DNA from: Clostridium sp. Cult1
Lineage (GTDB): Bacteria > Bacillota > Clostridia > Tissierellales > Tepidimicrobiaceae
Assembly (NCBI RefSeq): GCF_021655095.1
Contig: NZ_PPXW01000001.1
Coordinates: forward strand, 1,196,953-1,260,952
Reading direction: 5' to 3'
DNA length: 64,000 nt
Positions 17,092-25,404 of the stretch are shown here, one piece after another. Numbering within the stretch: position 1 is the stretch's first letter; each line of letters starts with the position of its first letter. The position numbers and the translations under genes were made by a program. The notes beneath the pieces were generated by a model, which did no database searches, was not told the origin of the DNA, and saw only the letters and a list, made by a program, of their open reading frames with translations.

Positions 17092-18399
17092 ATGAAGACT
17101 ATAATGATTACAGCCCCTTCTAGCAATACTGGTAAAACTTTAATTACCCTTGGGCTAATTAGAGCATTAAAAAATAGGGGATTAGATATATCTGCCTTTA
17201 AGACTGGACCAGATTTTATCGATACCAGGTATTTAGGATTAGCTTCGGGAAAAAGAGCAGGAAACTTGGATATGTATATGATGGGTGAGGAAGGATTAGA
17301 GGTGGGTCTATCTATGAACAGAGGAGAATACGCCCTAATAGAAGGAGCCATGGGATATTTTGATGGAATATATAATACTTTTGAGAATTCCAGTTATCAT
17401 ATATCAAAAAAACTAAATATCAATGCTCTTCTTATCTATACGCCAAAAGGTGAGATGTTTTCAGCTATTCCCAAGATAAAAGGTATGGTAGATTTTTCAG
17501 ATTCTAGGATTAAAGGGATCATTTTGAATAAGGTAAGAAAGGATATCTACCTTCTATTAAAAGAAAAAATCGAAGAATATATAGGGATTAGAGTATTAGG
17601 CTATGTAGAAGAAGATAAGGATCTTGAAATACAAAGTTGGTATCTTGGTTTAGTTCAAAGTATGGAAAACCAATATGCAGAAAATATAATCGATAAGCTA
17701 TCAAAGATTATGGAAAAAACTGTCCATTTAGAGGAGATAATCCATCTTATGAATGATTTAGATATATCAAAATATGAATATCCAAGAAAAAGAAATATTA
17801 AAGTGGCCATAGCCTATGATAAAGCTTTCTCTTTTTATTATAATGAAAATTTAAGACTATTGGAAAATAGCTGTCAGGTAGAATACTTTTCTCCACTAAA
17901 GGATAAAGAAATACCAAAATGTGATTTATTATACATTGGTGGAGGATACCCTGAATTATATAAAAAAGAGCTTTCTCAAAATCAAACTATGATAAATTCT
18001 ATTAGAAAAATGGTAGAATTAGGAGGTTATATATACGGGGAAGCTGGAGGTTTTATGTATTTAGTAGAGAATATAGAAAATGCTCCTATGGTAGGGATAT
18101 TCAAAGGGAAAGCCTATATGACGGATAGACTTCAAAGGTTTGGATATACAAATATTCAACTAATGGAGGATACTATATTGGGCAGAAGGGGAGAAGAGTT
18201 AGTCGGTCAGGAATTTCACCGCTCTATAATAGAAATAGAAGATAGACCTTTATATTATATAAGTAAACCTAAAACCAATAGAAATTGGCAGTGCGGATAT
18301 AGCTATAAAAATGTTTTAGGAGCATATCCCCATATTAATTTCCTAGGTAATATGGAGGCTTTTAATTATCTGCTGGATAGGATAGAGAACAAAAGATAA
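17092..18399 (+). CDS. cbiA: Cobyrinic acid a,c-diamide synthase CbiA with catalytic Cys replaced by Ala
   Basis: The 435-residue length is normal for CbiA. The N-terminal ATP domain has APSSNTGKT, FKTGPDFID and EGAMGYFDG. The C-terminal class I glutaminase domain begins near residue 237 and has YIGGGYPEL and the triad histidine in QEFHRS (His376). The nucleophile segment, usually AECGG, reads GEAGG: the codon at 18043-18045 is GCT, so residue 318 is alanine. Glutamine hydrolysis should be lost, while the ammonia-using amidation site looks intact. It lies directly after cobD in the operon. Confidence 0.93.
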   Translation: MKTIMITAPSSNTGKTLITLGLIRALKNRGLDISAFKTGPDFIDTRYLGLASGKRAGNLDMYMMGEEGLEVGLSMNRGEYALIEGAMGYFDGIYNTFENSSYHISKKLNINALLIYTPKGEMFSAIPKIKGMVDFSDSRIKGIILNKVRKDIYLLLKEKIEEYIGIRVLGYVEEDKDLEIQSWYLGLVQSMENQYAENIIDKLSKIMEKTVHLEEIIHLMNDLDISKYEYPRKRNIKVAIAYDKAFSFYYNENLRLLENSCQVEYFSPLKDKEIPKCDLLYIGGGYPELYKKELSQNQTMINSIRKMVELGGYIYGEAGGFMYLVENIENAPMVGIFKGKAYMTDRLQRFGYTNIQLMEDTILGRRGEELVGQEFHRSIIEIEDRPLYYISKPKTNRNWQCGYSYKNVLGAYPHINFLGNMEAFNYLLDRIENKR

Positions 18400-18410
18400 G
18401 GAGGGAAATC

Positions 18411-19031
18411 ATGTATATTAAGAATCCAATGGAAATAGAGAACAAAAGTATGGATATTATAGAGGAAGTAATGGGGGATACATCTTTTACTGACAAAGAG
18501 AAGGTAATTGCAAAGAGGATGATCCATACAACAGGAGATTTTGAATATAGAAATATTATATCCTTTAAAGGAAATTTTGTTGAAGAGGCAGTGGATAGTA
18601 TAAAAAAAGGAGGCGTTATTTTTACCGACACTAAAATGGCCTATATGGGAATAAATAAAAAAGCCCTATCAAAAACTCGGTGTAAATTAAAATATTTAAT
18701 CGATGATGAAAGGGCCTATGCTCTGTCTGAAGGGTTAAATACTACTCGTTCGGCGGCAGCTATAGATTTAGCTATAGAAGAGGGAATAGATATGTTCGTC
18801 ATAGGAAATGCACCTACTGCCTTATTTAGGCTATTGGAATTAGCAAAGGAAAGTAGAGTTAATCCTAGATTTATCATAGGGGTTCCAGTAGGCTTTGTTG
18901 GTGCCAAGGAATCTAAAGAATACTTAAGGGAATTCCATATTCCTTCCATATCTACAATAGGCACTAAAGGCGGTAGTAACGTTGCAGCCTCTATTGTTAA
19001 CGCCCTATTGTATATGGTGGTAGGAAGATGA
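18411..19031 (+). CDS. cbiC: Cobalt-precorrin-8 methylmutase CbiC
   Basis: The 206-residue protein has MIHTTGDFEY, with the catalytic histidine of the CbiC/CobH family, then GGVIFTDTKMAYMGI, FVIGNAPTALFRLLEL and IGVPVGFVGAKESKE. It moves the C11 methyl group to C12 to form cobyrinate. An AAGGAGGG site lies before the ATG. The last bases overlap the cbiD start as ATGA. Confidence 0.96.
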   Translation: MYIKNPMEIENKSMDIIEEVMGDTSFTDKEKVIAKRMIHTTGDFEYRNIISFKGNFVEEAVDSIKKGGVIFTDTKMAYMGINKKALSKTRCKLKYLIDDERAYALSEGLNTTRSAAAIDLAIEEGIDMFVIGNAPTALFRLLELAKESRVNPRFIIGVPVGFVGAKESKEYLREFHIPSISTIGTKGGSNVAASIVNALLYMVVGR

Positions 19032-20104
19032 AATTGGATATGTATGTGATAAAAGATGGGAAACCACTAAGATGTGGATATACAACTGGCTCCTGTGCTA
19101 CAGCAGCTACTAAAGCAGCAGTTCTTATGTTGGAAACTGGAGAAATTCCAAACTATGTGGTAATAGATACTCCAGCTGGGGTAAGGCTGAAACTTGAAAT
19201 AAACAATCCAAAGATAGAAGGAAATAAAGCCTCCTGTTCCGTAATTAAAGATGGGGGCGATGACCCAGATGTAACCGATGGAATGGCAATATATGCCCAA
19301 GTAGAAAAAAGGGAAGATGAAAAAATAGTCATAGACGGAGGAATAGGCATTGGGAGGATAAATAGAAAGGGTTTGTTTGGAGAGATTGGAGAAGCTGCCA
19401 TAAACTCTGTACCCAAAGAGATGATAAAAAAGGAAATAAGAAAGGTATCCATTAAAGGATATAATGTATTAATCTATGCTCCCAATGGAGAGGAGATTAG
19501 TAAAAAAACTTACAATGAGAATATTGGAATTAAAGGCGGTATATCCATTATAGGAACTAAAGGCATAGTATATCCTATGTCCCAGGAGGCTTTGATAAAG
19601 ACTATATATATGGAAGTAGATGCTATAGAAGATAGATATGGTAAGGAAAATATAATCTTAGTACCAGGAAATTATGGGGAGAAATTAGCAAAATCTCTAG
19701 ATTTAAAAGGTGGTATAGTGAAGATCTCCAATTTTATTGGGGACAGTATCCTCTATATATATAATAAAGGATTTAAATCTATGACTTTAGTAGGCCATAT
19801 TGGTAAATTTGCCAAACTATCCATAGGTATATTTAATACCCATAGTAATATATCTGATGCACGGATGGAAGCTTTTATTTATTATCTATCTTTAAAAGGA
19901 GTATCTAAATCATTGTTAGAAGAGATAAATAATTGTTTAACAGCAGAGGAAGGATTAAATCTTTGTATTGAAGCAGGATACGGGAATATTGTAAAGGATA
20001 TGGAAAAAGGAGCAGAAGAAAGGGTTAAAAAATATTTGAAGGATGAAGATTATCCAGTTAAGGTAATTATCTATTCCATGGAAAGGGGTGTTCATATGGG
20101 GTAG
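19028..20104 (+). CDS. cbiD: Cobalt-precorrin-5B C1-methyltransferase CbiD
   Basis: The 358-residue protein has the CbiD N-terminus LRCGYTTGSCATAATKAA, then CSVIKDGGDDPDVTDG, GEAAINSVPKEMI and GHIGKFAKLSIGIFNTHS. It methylates C1 of the contracted ring in the anaerobic pathway. The start overlaps the cbiC stop and the stop overlaps the cbiE start, so expression is coupled. Confidence 0.96.
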   Translation: MKLDMYVIKDGKPLRCGYTTGSCATAATKAAVLMLETGEIPNYVVIDTPAGVRLKLEINNPKIEGNKASCSVIKDGGDDPDVTDGMAIYAQVEKREDEKIVIDGGIGIGRINRKGLFGEIGEAAINSVPKEMIKKEIRKVSIKGYNVLIYAPNGEEISKKTYNENIGIKGGISIIGTKGIVYPMSQEALIKTIYMEVDAIEDRYGKENIILVPGNYGEKLAKSLDLKGGIVKISNFIGDSILYIYNKGFKSMTLVGHIGKFAKLSIGIFNTHSNISDARMEAFIYYLSLKGVSKSLLEEINNCLTAEEGLNLCIEAGYGNIVKDMEKGAEERVKKYLKDEDYPVKVIIYSMERGVHMG

Positions 20105-20694
20105 TGGTAGCTGGTATAGGTCCAGGAAATCCTAGATTTTTAACTAGGGAGGTAAAGGATGCCATAGAAAATTTTGAAAAAGTAGTAGCCTTTGGCAGGG
20201 TTTCCAATTCTTTAGGCCATATTAGGAAGGATTTTATAAGAATAGAAAAAATTGCTCATATAGATAAACTTCTAGAAGAATATGAAGATATTCTAATATT
20301 AGCCTCAGGAGACCCTTGTTTTTATGGAATTGTTGAATACCTTAAAAGGGAGAATATAAAGATTGAAAAGATATTGCCTGGACTATCCTCCTTTCAATAT
20401 ATGATGGCAAAATTAGGCATAAGCTGGCAAGGAGCAAATTTTCTTTCTTTACATGGAAGAAAAGGAAAGCTAGAAAGTGTAAAGGATTATAAATTATCTA
20501 TAATCCTTACGGATAAAGACAATACCCCTTCACGTATCTCTAAAAGCCTATATGAAATGGGAGTTAAAGGCAGGATATATGTAGGTTTCAATCTTTCCTA
20601 TGAAGATGAAAGGATAATAAAGGCAGAGATAGGTAAAAAAATAGATGATATTACTCCTTTAGCTGTGGTGGTGATAGAAAATGAAATGGATTAG
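20104..20694 (+). CDS. cbiE: Cobalt-precorrin-7 C5-methyltransferase CbiE
   Basis: The product is a tetrapyrrole methylase of about 196 residues. It has VAGIGPGNPRFLT at the N-terminus, ASGDPCFYGIVEYL and IEKILPGLSSFQYMMAKLGI, the CbiE type of motif. It methylates C5 and works with CbiT. The GTG at 20104 uses the last base of the cbiD stop and leaves a rather short N-terminus, so the exact start is uncertain. The end overlaps cbiT by 14 bases. Confidence 0.92.
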   Translation: MVAGIGPGNPRFLTREVKDAIENFEKVVAFGRVSNSLGHIRKDFIRIEKIAHIDKLLEEYEDILILASGDPCFYGIVEYLKRENIKIEKILPGLSSFQYMMAKLGISWQGANFLSLHGRKGKLESVKDYKLSIILTDKDNTPSRISKSLYEMGVKGRIYVGFNLSYEDERIIKAEIGKKIDDITPLAVVVIENEMD

Positions 20695-21229
20695 AGATGA
20701 AGAATTTATACGGGGAAAGGTTCCCATGACCAAATTCAATATAAGAATACTAACTATGGCCTACTTATCCATAGAAGAAGGGGACAAGTTATTGGACATA
20801 GGCGCTGGTACAGGAAGCATATCTATAGAAGCTAGCCTACAAGGGGCTGAAGTTTGGGCAATTGAAAAAAATCAAGAGGGGATAGATATTATAAATAAAA
20901 ACAAGTCTAAATTTAATGTAACTATAGATGTAATAGAGGGAGAAGCACCAGAGGTTCTACCAGATATCAAATTTAATAAATGTTTCCTAGGAGGTAGTGG
21001 TGGTAAGCTAAAGGAAATATTTGAATATCTAAATGATCATATGGAACCAGAGGGCATATTATGTGGCAATTTTATTACCTTAAACAATTTAAACCATTTT
21101 CTCCAATTATTAAAAGCTTATGAATACACAAATGTTGATGTCCAATTAATCCAGTCTTCTTATATGGATAAGATAGGACTTATGAGGGGGAATAATCCTA
21201 TATTTATAGCAAAGGGAGTGAAAAGATGA
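20681..21229 (+). CDS. cbiT: Cobalt-precorrin-6B C15-methyltransferase (decarboxylating) CbiT
   Basis: The 182-residue protein begins WIRDEEFIRGKVPMTKFNIR, typical of CbiT, and has the SAM-binding motif LLDIGAGTGSISIEAS. It also has CFLGGSGGKLKEIFEYL. It methylates C15 and decarboxylates the C12 acetate chain. It starts within the end of cbiE; its stop overlaps an ATG that opens a 16-codon frame described separately. Confidence 0.95.
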   Translation: MKWIRDEEFIRGKVPMTKFNIRILTMAYLSIEEGDKLLDIGAGTGSISIEASLQGAEVWAIEKNQEGIDIINKNKSKFNVTIDVIEGEAPEVLPDIKFNKCFLGGSGGKLKEIFEYLNDHMEPEGILCGNFITLNNLNHFLQLLKAYEYTNVDVQLIQSSYMDKIGLMRGNNPIFIAKGVKR

Positions 21230-21276
21230 AAAGGCTATATGTTTATATTTTAGGGAGGAGGAAATCTAATGATTAG
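21226..21276 (+). other. 16-codon frame between cbiT and cbiF, possible cbiL scar
   Basis: An ATG overlaps the cbiT stop as ATGA, as at many junctions in this operon, and opens a frame that reads MKRLYVYILGRRKSND before a stop inside cbiF. The first residues resemble the N-terminus of tetrapyrrole methylases such as CbiL (M-K-x-LY-hydrophobic). The cbiF ribosome site GGGAGGAGG lies inside it. It may be the remnant of a deleted cbiL, or only a chance frame. Confidence 0.35.
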
Positions 21277-22024
21277 TTTTGTAGGGGCAGGTCCTGGAGA
21301 TGTGGATTTAATAACCATTAAAGGAAGACAGCTATTAGAAAAGGCAGATATGGTTATATATGCTGGAAGCCTAGTGTCAAAGGATCATTTAAAATTTTGT
21401 AGAGATTCTTGTAAGATATATAATAGCGCTTCCATGACCTTAGAAGAAATAGTGGATAAGATGGAGAAGGCAGTAAAGGAAGGGTTGAAAGTAGTAAGGT
21501 TACATACAGGAGATCCAACTATTTATGGCGCAATAAGAGAACAGATGGATTTATTAGATGAAATGGGCATAGAGTACGAAGTTATCCCTGGTGTTAGCTC
21601 CTTTACTGCTGCCTGTTCTGCCATAAAAAAAGAGTTTACATTGCCTAATGTAACCCAAACAGTTATATTAACCAGAATAGAAGGGCGAACTCCAGTGCCA
21701 GAAGAAGAGGATTTAGAGCTATTAGCTAAACATAAAGCCTCAATGGCCTTATTCCTATCAGTAAAGGATATGGATAGGGTAGTTAAAAAGTTAAATAAAG
21801 GTTATGGTAGGGAAGATGTACCAGTAGCTGTAGTATATAAGGCAACTTGGGATGATGAAAAGATAATAATGGGTACTTTAAAGGATATAAAAGAAAAGGT
21901 AGAGCAGGCAGGAATTGCTAAAACCGCCCAGATATTAGTAGGAGATTTTATAAAAGGAGAATACGAAAGGTCTAAACTATATGACCCATCCTTTTCCCAT
22001 GAATATAGGGAGGCTTATGAATGA
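21269..22024 (+). CDS. cbiF: Cobalt-precorrin-4 C11-methyltransferase CbiF
   Basis: The 251-residue tetrapyrrole methylase has SFVGAGPGDVDLITIKG, ADMVIYAGSLV (the CbiF/CobM mark), RLHTGDPTIYGAIREQMDLL and EVIPGVSSFTAACSA. It methylates C11. The ATG follows GGGAGGAGG by 8 bases. Its end overlaps the cbiG start as ATGA. Confidence 0.96.
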   Translation: MISFVGAGPGDVDLITIKGRQLLEKADMVIYAGSLVSKDHLKFCRDSCKIYNSASMTLEEIVDKMEKAVKEGLKVVRLHTGDPTIYGAIREQMDLLDEMGIEYEVIPGVSSFTAACSAIKKEFTLPNVTQTVILTRIEGRTPVPEEEDLELLAKHKASMALFLSVKDMDRVVKKLNKGYGREDVPVAVVYKATWDDEKIIMGTLKDIKEKVEQAGIAKTAQILVGDFIKGEYERSKLYDPSFSHEYREAYE

Positions 22025-23034
22025 AAATTGCCTGTATTTCCTTTACCCAACAGGGAAAAGAAATAGGTGAAAAACTAGTTAAAGCAAGCTTTAAAAATAA
22101 TAAATACACTGCCAACCATTTTATTAACGATGAAATTCATGGAGGCATAAAGTCTAGAATGGATTTTTTAGTCAAGGAATATGATGGACTCATTTTCATA
22201 TCTGCTACAGGAATTGCTGTTAGGCTTATGAATCCTTATATTATTAATAAAACTATAGATCCTGCTGTAGTTGTGGTAGATGATGGAGGTAATTTTTCCA
22301 TTAGCCTATTGTCAGGCCATATTGGTGGTGCAAATAGATTGGCCCAATGGGTAGGGGATATTATAGGAGCTATTCCTGTTATTACCACTGCCTCGGATAA
22401 CAGAGGTGTAGAATCTATAGATCTATTTGCTATGAAAAATAATTACAATATGGAAGATATGGGGGCAGTAAAGGATATTACTGCCATGATGGTAAATAAA
22501 AACAAAGTAGGGTTTTATTCTGAGTTGAAGGAAGTTATAAAATATGACAATCTAAAAATACTAGATAATTATAAGGACAAAGACCATTCTATTCAAGGAG
22601 TTATTATAGTAAGTTCTCAAAAAAGGATAGACATCCCCTATGAAAAACACTGTAGATTAATACCTAAGAATATCAATATAGGTATAGGGTGTAAAAGGGG
22701 TATGGAAGGTAAAAGGATCATAGAAGCCATTGAAAATATACTAACTCAATTAAATTTATCTTCTAAGGGAATTAAAGCTATAGGAACCATAGAAGTGAAA
22801 AAGGGTGAAATAGGTATAATAGAGGCTTGCAATCATTTCAATTGTCCTTTGAAAATATTTACCTTAGAGGAGATAAAAAAGATAGAAGATAATTTTCCAA
22901 AATCCCAATTCGTAAAGAAAACAATAGGAGTATATTCTGTATCAGAACCTTCTGCCTATCTACTAGGAGGGAAGATGTTAACTGGGAAAATTAAAATAGA
23001 TGGAATAACCATATCTGTAGCAAAGGAGGTATAA
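22021..23034 (+). CDS. cbiG: Cobalt-precorrin-5A hydrolase CbiG
   Basis: The 337-residue protein has the CbiG N-terminal part with GLIFISATGIAVRLMNPYI, PAVVVVDDGGNFSISLLSGHIGGANRLAQ and PVITTASDNRG. Its C-terminal domain has IGIGCKRGMEGKRIIEAIE and VYSVSEPSAYLLGG. It opens the delta-lactone and releases acetaldehyde. The two-domain architecture is complete. It lies between cbiF and cbiH with ATGA overlap upstream. Confidence 0.95.
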   Translation: MKIACISFTQQGKEIGEKLVKASFKNNKYTANHFINDEIHGGIKSRMDFLVKEYDGLIFISATGIAVRLMNPYIINKTIDPAVVVVDDGGNFSISLLSGHIGGANRLAQWVGDIIGAIPVITTASDNRGVESIDLFAMKNNYNMEDMGAVKDITAMMVNKNKVGFYSELKEVIKYDNLKILDNYKDKDHSIQGVIIVSSQKRIDIPYEKHCRLIPKNINIGIGCKRGMEGKRIIEAIENILTQLNLSSKGIKAIGTIEVKKGEIGIIEACNHFNCPLKIFTLEEIKKIEDNFPKSQFVKKTIGVYSVSEPSAYLLGGKMLTGKIKIDGITISVAKEV

Positions 23035-23035
23035 G

Positions 23036-23758
23036 ATGGCTAAACTATATGTAATCGGTATAGGGCCTGGAGGTAGAGAGCATATGACATTGAAGGCCAT
23101 AGAAACTATAAAAAAATCTGATATTATTGTAGGCTATACCCCGTATATAGACTATCTGGGGGATTTAGTAAAAGGAAAGGAAATTTATTCTACAGGGATG
23201 AAAGGGGAAATAGAAAGGTGTAAATTAGCAATAAAAAAAGTAAAGGAAGGAAAAAACACCGCTATAATTTCAACAGGAGATGCTGGACTTTATGGTATGG
23301 CTGGGCCAATATTAGAATTGAAGGAGGATATAGAAGTAGAAATAATTCCAGGAGTTACGGCAGCTTTTTCTGCAGCTAGCGAATTAGGTTCACCTATTAT
23401 GCATGATTTTGCTTCCATTAGCCTTAGTGATTTATTAACTCCTTGGGAAGTAATCGAGAAAAGGATTGAAAAGGCAGCAGAAGGGGATTTTGTAATAGCT
23501 ATTTACAACCCTAGAAGTAAGGGAAGGAAGGACCATTTAGAAAAGGCCGTAGAAATAATGCTTAAATATAAAGAAGGGGACACACCGGTGGGGATAGTAA
23601 AGAATTCTGGTCGTGGAAATACAGAAATAATCTTAACTACCTTAGTAAACATTTCTTATGAAAAGGTGGACATGCTAAGTATATTAATAATAGGGAATAG
23701 TAATACCTATGTAAAAGATGACCAGATGATAACTCCAAGGGGGTACCATATAAGATGA
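23036..23758 (+). CDS. cbiH: Cobalt-precorrin-3 C17-methyltransferase CbiH
   Basis: The 240-residue methylase begins LYVIGIGPGGREHMTLKA and has IIVGYTPYIDYL, ISTGDAGLYGMAGPILEL, EIIPGVTAAFSAASELG and IAIYNPRSKGR, all matching CbiH/CobJ. It methylates C17 and drives ring contraction. It begins 1 base after the cbiG stop and overlaps cbiJ by ATGA. Confidence 0.96.
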   Translation: MAKLYVIGIGPGGREHMTLKAIETIKKSDIIVGYTPYIDYLGDLVKGKEIYSTGMKGEIERCKLAIKKVKEGKNTAIISTGDAGLYGMAGPILELKEDIEVEIIPGVTAAFSAASELGSPIMHDFASISLSDLLTPWEVIEKRIEKAAEGDFVIAIYNPRSKGRKDHLEKAVEIMLKYKEGDTPVGIVKNSGRGNTEIILTTLVNISYEKVDMLSILIIGNSNTYVKDDQMITPRGYHIR

Positions 23759-24486
23759 TCTGGATAATTGGTGGTACTAGCGAATCTAGAAGGCTTATAG
23801 ATAGAATAAAGGATTTGGATAGCTATATTGTTACCGTGGCAACAGAAAGTGGGGAAGAGTTTATTGAAAATCTAAAGTTTTATACGGGAAGAATGGACTA
23901 TGCTGGAATGCTAGAGTTTGTCTCTAAAAACTGTATATCTTTAATAGTAGACCTTTCCCACCCTTATGCAAAGGTAGTAACAGAAAATGCAAAAAAGGTG
24001 GCAGAAGAAAAGAATATAGGATATATTAGGTATGCTAGAAAGAAAGTAGTCTCAAATTCTAAAGGTATATACTTGAAGAATTATGAGGAAGCCTATGATT
24101 ATATTGCTAAAATAAATGGGACAGTTTTTTTCACCACAGGTTCAAAAAATATAGGTGATTTTGAAAAAGTGCGAGGAGAAAACAGATTTATTTATCGAAT
24201 ACTACCTGCATTAGAAAGTATTAAAATATGTAGAAAATATAATATAAAGTTAAAGGACATAGTTGCTGTCCTAGGGCCCTTCTCAGTAGAATATAATAAA
24301 GCTATGTTTAAAGAGTATGGTGTAGATTATGTAGTAATGAAGGATAGTGGAGAAGAAGGGGGTACCCTAGATAAAATAAGGGCTTGTGAGGAATTAGGTA
24401 TAATCCCTATTATAATAGGGAGGGAGATGGAAGATGGCTTTCATAGTTTAGATTCCATAGAAAAAATAATAAGGAGGCATGTCTAA
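23755..24486 (+). CDS. cbiJ: Cobalt-precorrin-6A reductase CbiJ
   Basis: The 243-residue protein begins IWIIGGTSESRRLIDRI and has SLIVDLSHPYAKVVTENA, FFTTGSKNIGDFEKV and KDSGEEGGTLDKIRACEELG, the CbiJ/CobK pattern. It reduces the corrin precursor with a nicotinamide cofactor. It overlaps cbiH by four bases and shares one base with the next gene. Confidence 0.96.
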   Translation: MIWIIGGTSESRRLIDRIKDLDSYIVTVATESGEEFIENLKFYTGRMDYAGMLEFVSKNCISLIVDLSHPYAKVVTENAKKVAEEKNIGYIRYARKKVVSNSKGIYLKNYEEAYDYIAKINGTVFFTTGSKNIGDFEKVRGENRFIYRILPALESIKICRKYNIKLKDIVAVLGPFSVEYNKAMFKEYGVDYVVMKDSGEEGGTLDKIRACEELGIIPIIIGREMEDGFHSLDSIEKIIRRHV

Positions 24487-24737
24487 TGGAGAATTGCTAT
24501 AGATTTTATAGAAATACTGCTTGTGAGTATTTTCCTTGTCATAAAGTAAAAGATGAAGAAAATTTTAATTGTATGTTCTGTTATTGTCCATTATATTTTT
24601 TAGAAGAATGTGGAGGAAATCATTTTGACAATAATGGAATAAAGGACTGTACCAACTGCCTAATACCCCATTCCCCGAAAGGATATGATTATATAAATGA
24701 AAAGATAATGGAAGTGAATAGAAAGAGAAATAAATAA
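24486..24737 (+). CDS. Cysteine-rich small domain protein of cobalamin clusters
   Basis: The 83-residue protein has about ten cysteines, in ACEYFPCHK, NCMFCYCPLYFLEECGG and CTNCLIPH. This is the pattern of the cysteine-rich small domain family that recurs beside anaerobic cobalamin genes. The cysteine pairs suggest metal or iron-sulfur binding. Its function is not established. It starts on the last base of cbiJ and ends the operon. Confidence 0.8.
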   Translation: MENCYRFYRNTACEYFPCHKVKDEENFNCMFCYCPLYFLEECGGNHFDNNGIKDCTNCLIPHSPKGYDYINEKIMEVNRKRNK

Positions 24738-24760
24738 TTTGAATAATTGAGCCAACATTA

Positions 24761-24788
24761 TTGACATAAGTTTACTAAGTTATATAAT
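24761..24788 (+). promoter_or_regulatory. Sigma-A-type promoter of the Fur-family gene
   Basis: A perfect TTGACA (24761-24766) and a perfect TATAAT (24783-24788) are spaced by 16 bases. The next gene, for a Fur-family regulator, starts 90 bases on. No clear Fur-type inverted repeat was recognised over the promoter. Confidence 0.8.
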
Positions 24789-24877
24789 ATAATTAAACGA
24801 ACATAAACCCAAAACTAAAAATAAATGTATTTCTCATTTTGGCAGTTTCATTTTAATTTATACAAGGTGTTGATTAT

Positions 24878-25390
24878 GTGGTTGAGTTAAAAGAACAAAA
24901 AAAAGAAAGTTATGAATTGATAAAAAAGCTCATAGAAAGCAAAGGATACAAGCTGACTACCCAAAGAGAAAGGATATTGATGGAATTTATTGAAAACAAA
25001 GATGAACATTTGAATGCAGAAAAAGTCTATAATATATTAAAAACTGAAGGAATTGGAATTTCAACAGTTTATAGAAATATAAATCTTTTTGTAGATTTAA
25101 ATATATTGAAGGAATTCAAAATCGATGAAACAAGCTATTATGAATTAAAAATGTATGCTAAAAAACCTTTACATATCCATTTCATATGTGAAGAATGTGA
25201 AACCTTAGTTGATATAAAAGATAGGGATATAATATTGCAATATTTAAATATAAACAATTCTATAGAAAACAATTATAAAATTCAAATAAATGATGTGGAT
25301 ATTATGTTTCATGGATTGTGTAATAAATGTGCTGAAAAGAAACAAAATCATTTAAATAGCCTTAGTCTCCAATTTAAACAAAGAAACTAA
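24878..25390 (+). CDS. Fur-family metal- or peroxide-responsive repressor
   Basis: The 170-residue protein has a winged-helix domain with KLTTQRERILMEFI and the recognition helix GIGISTVYRNINLFVDLNIL. A C-terminal metal-binding domain follows with HIHFICEEC and FHGLCNKC; the two CxxC pairs form the structural zinc site. Whether it is Fur, Zur or PerR cannot be decided. The GTG start is set by an AAGGTG site. It is probably independent of the cbi operon because it has its own promoter. Confidence 0.9.
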   Translation: MVELKEQKKESYELIKKLIESKGYKLTTQRERILMEFIENKDEHLNAEKVYNILKTEGIGISTVYRNINLFVDLNILKEFKIDETSYYELKMYAKKPLHIHFICEECETLVDIKDRDIILQYLNINNSIENNYKIQINDVDIMFHGLCNKCAEKKQNHLNSLSLQFKQRN

Positions 25391-25394
25391 GGCT
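25358..25394. terminator. Hairpin terminator at the end of the Fur gene
   Basis: AGCCTTAGT pairs with ACTAAGGCT across a loop, and the 3' arm overlaps the Fur stop codon. It lies between two convergent genes and could serve both strands. T-tracts are modest. Confidence 0.6.
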
Positions 25395-25404
25395 AATGTT
25401 TCAA

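Noticed and set aside
21226..21276. A functional small gene between cbiT and cbiF
   Set aside because: It is only 16 codons and contains the cbiF ribosome site; a scar or chance frame is more likely than a working peptide.
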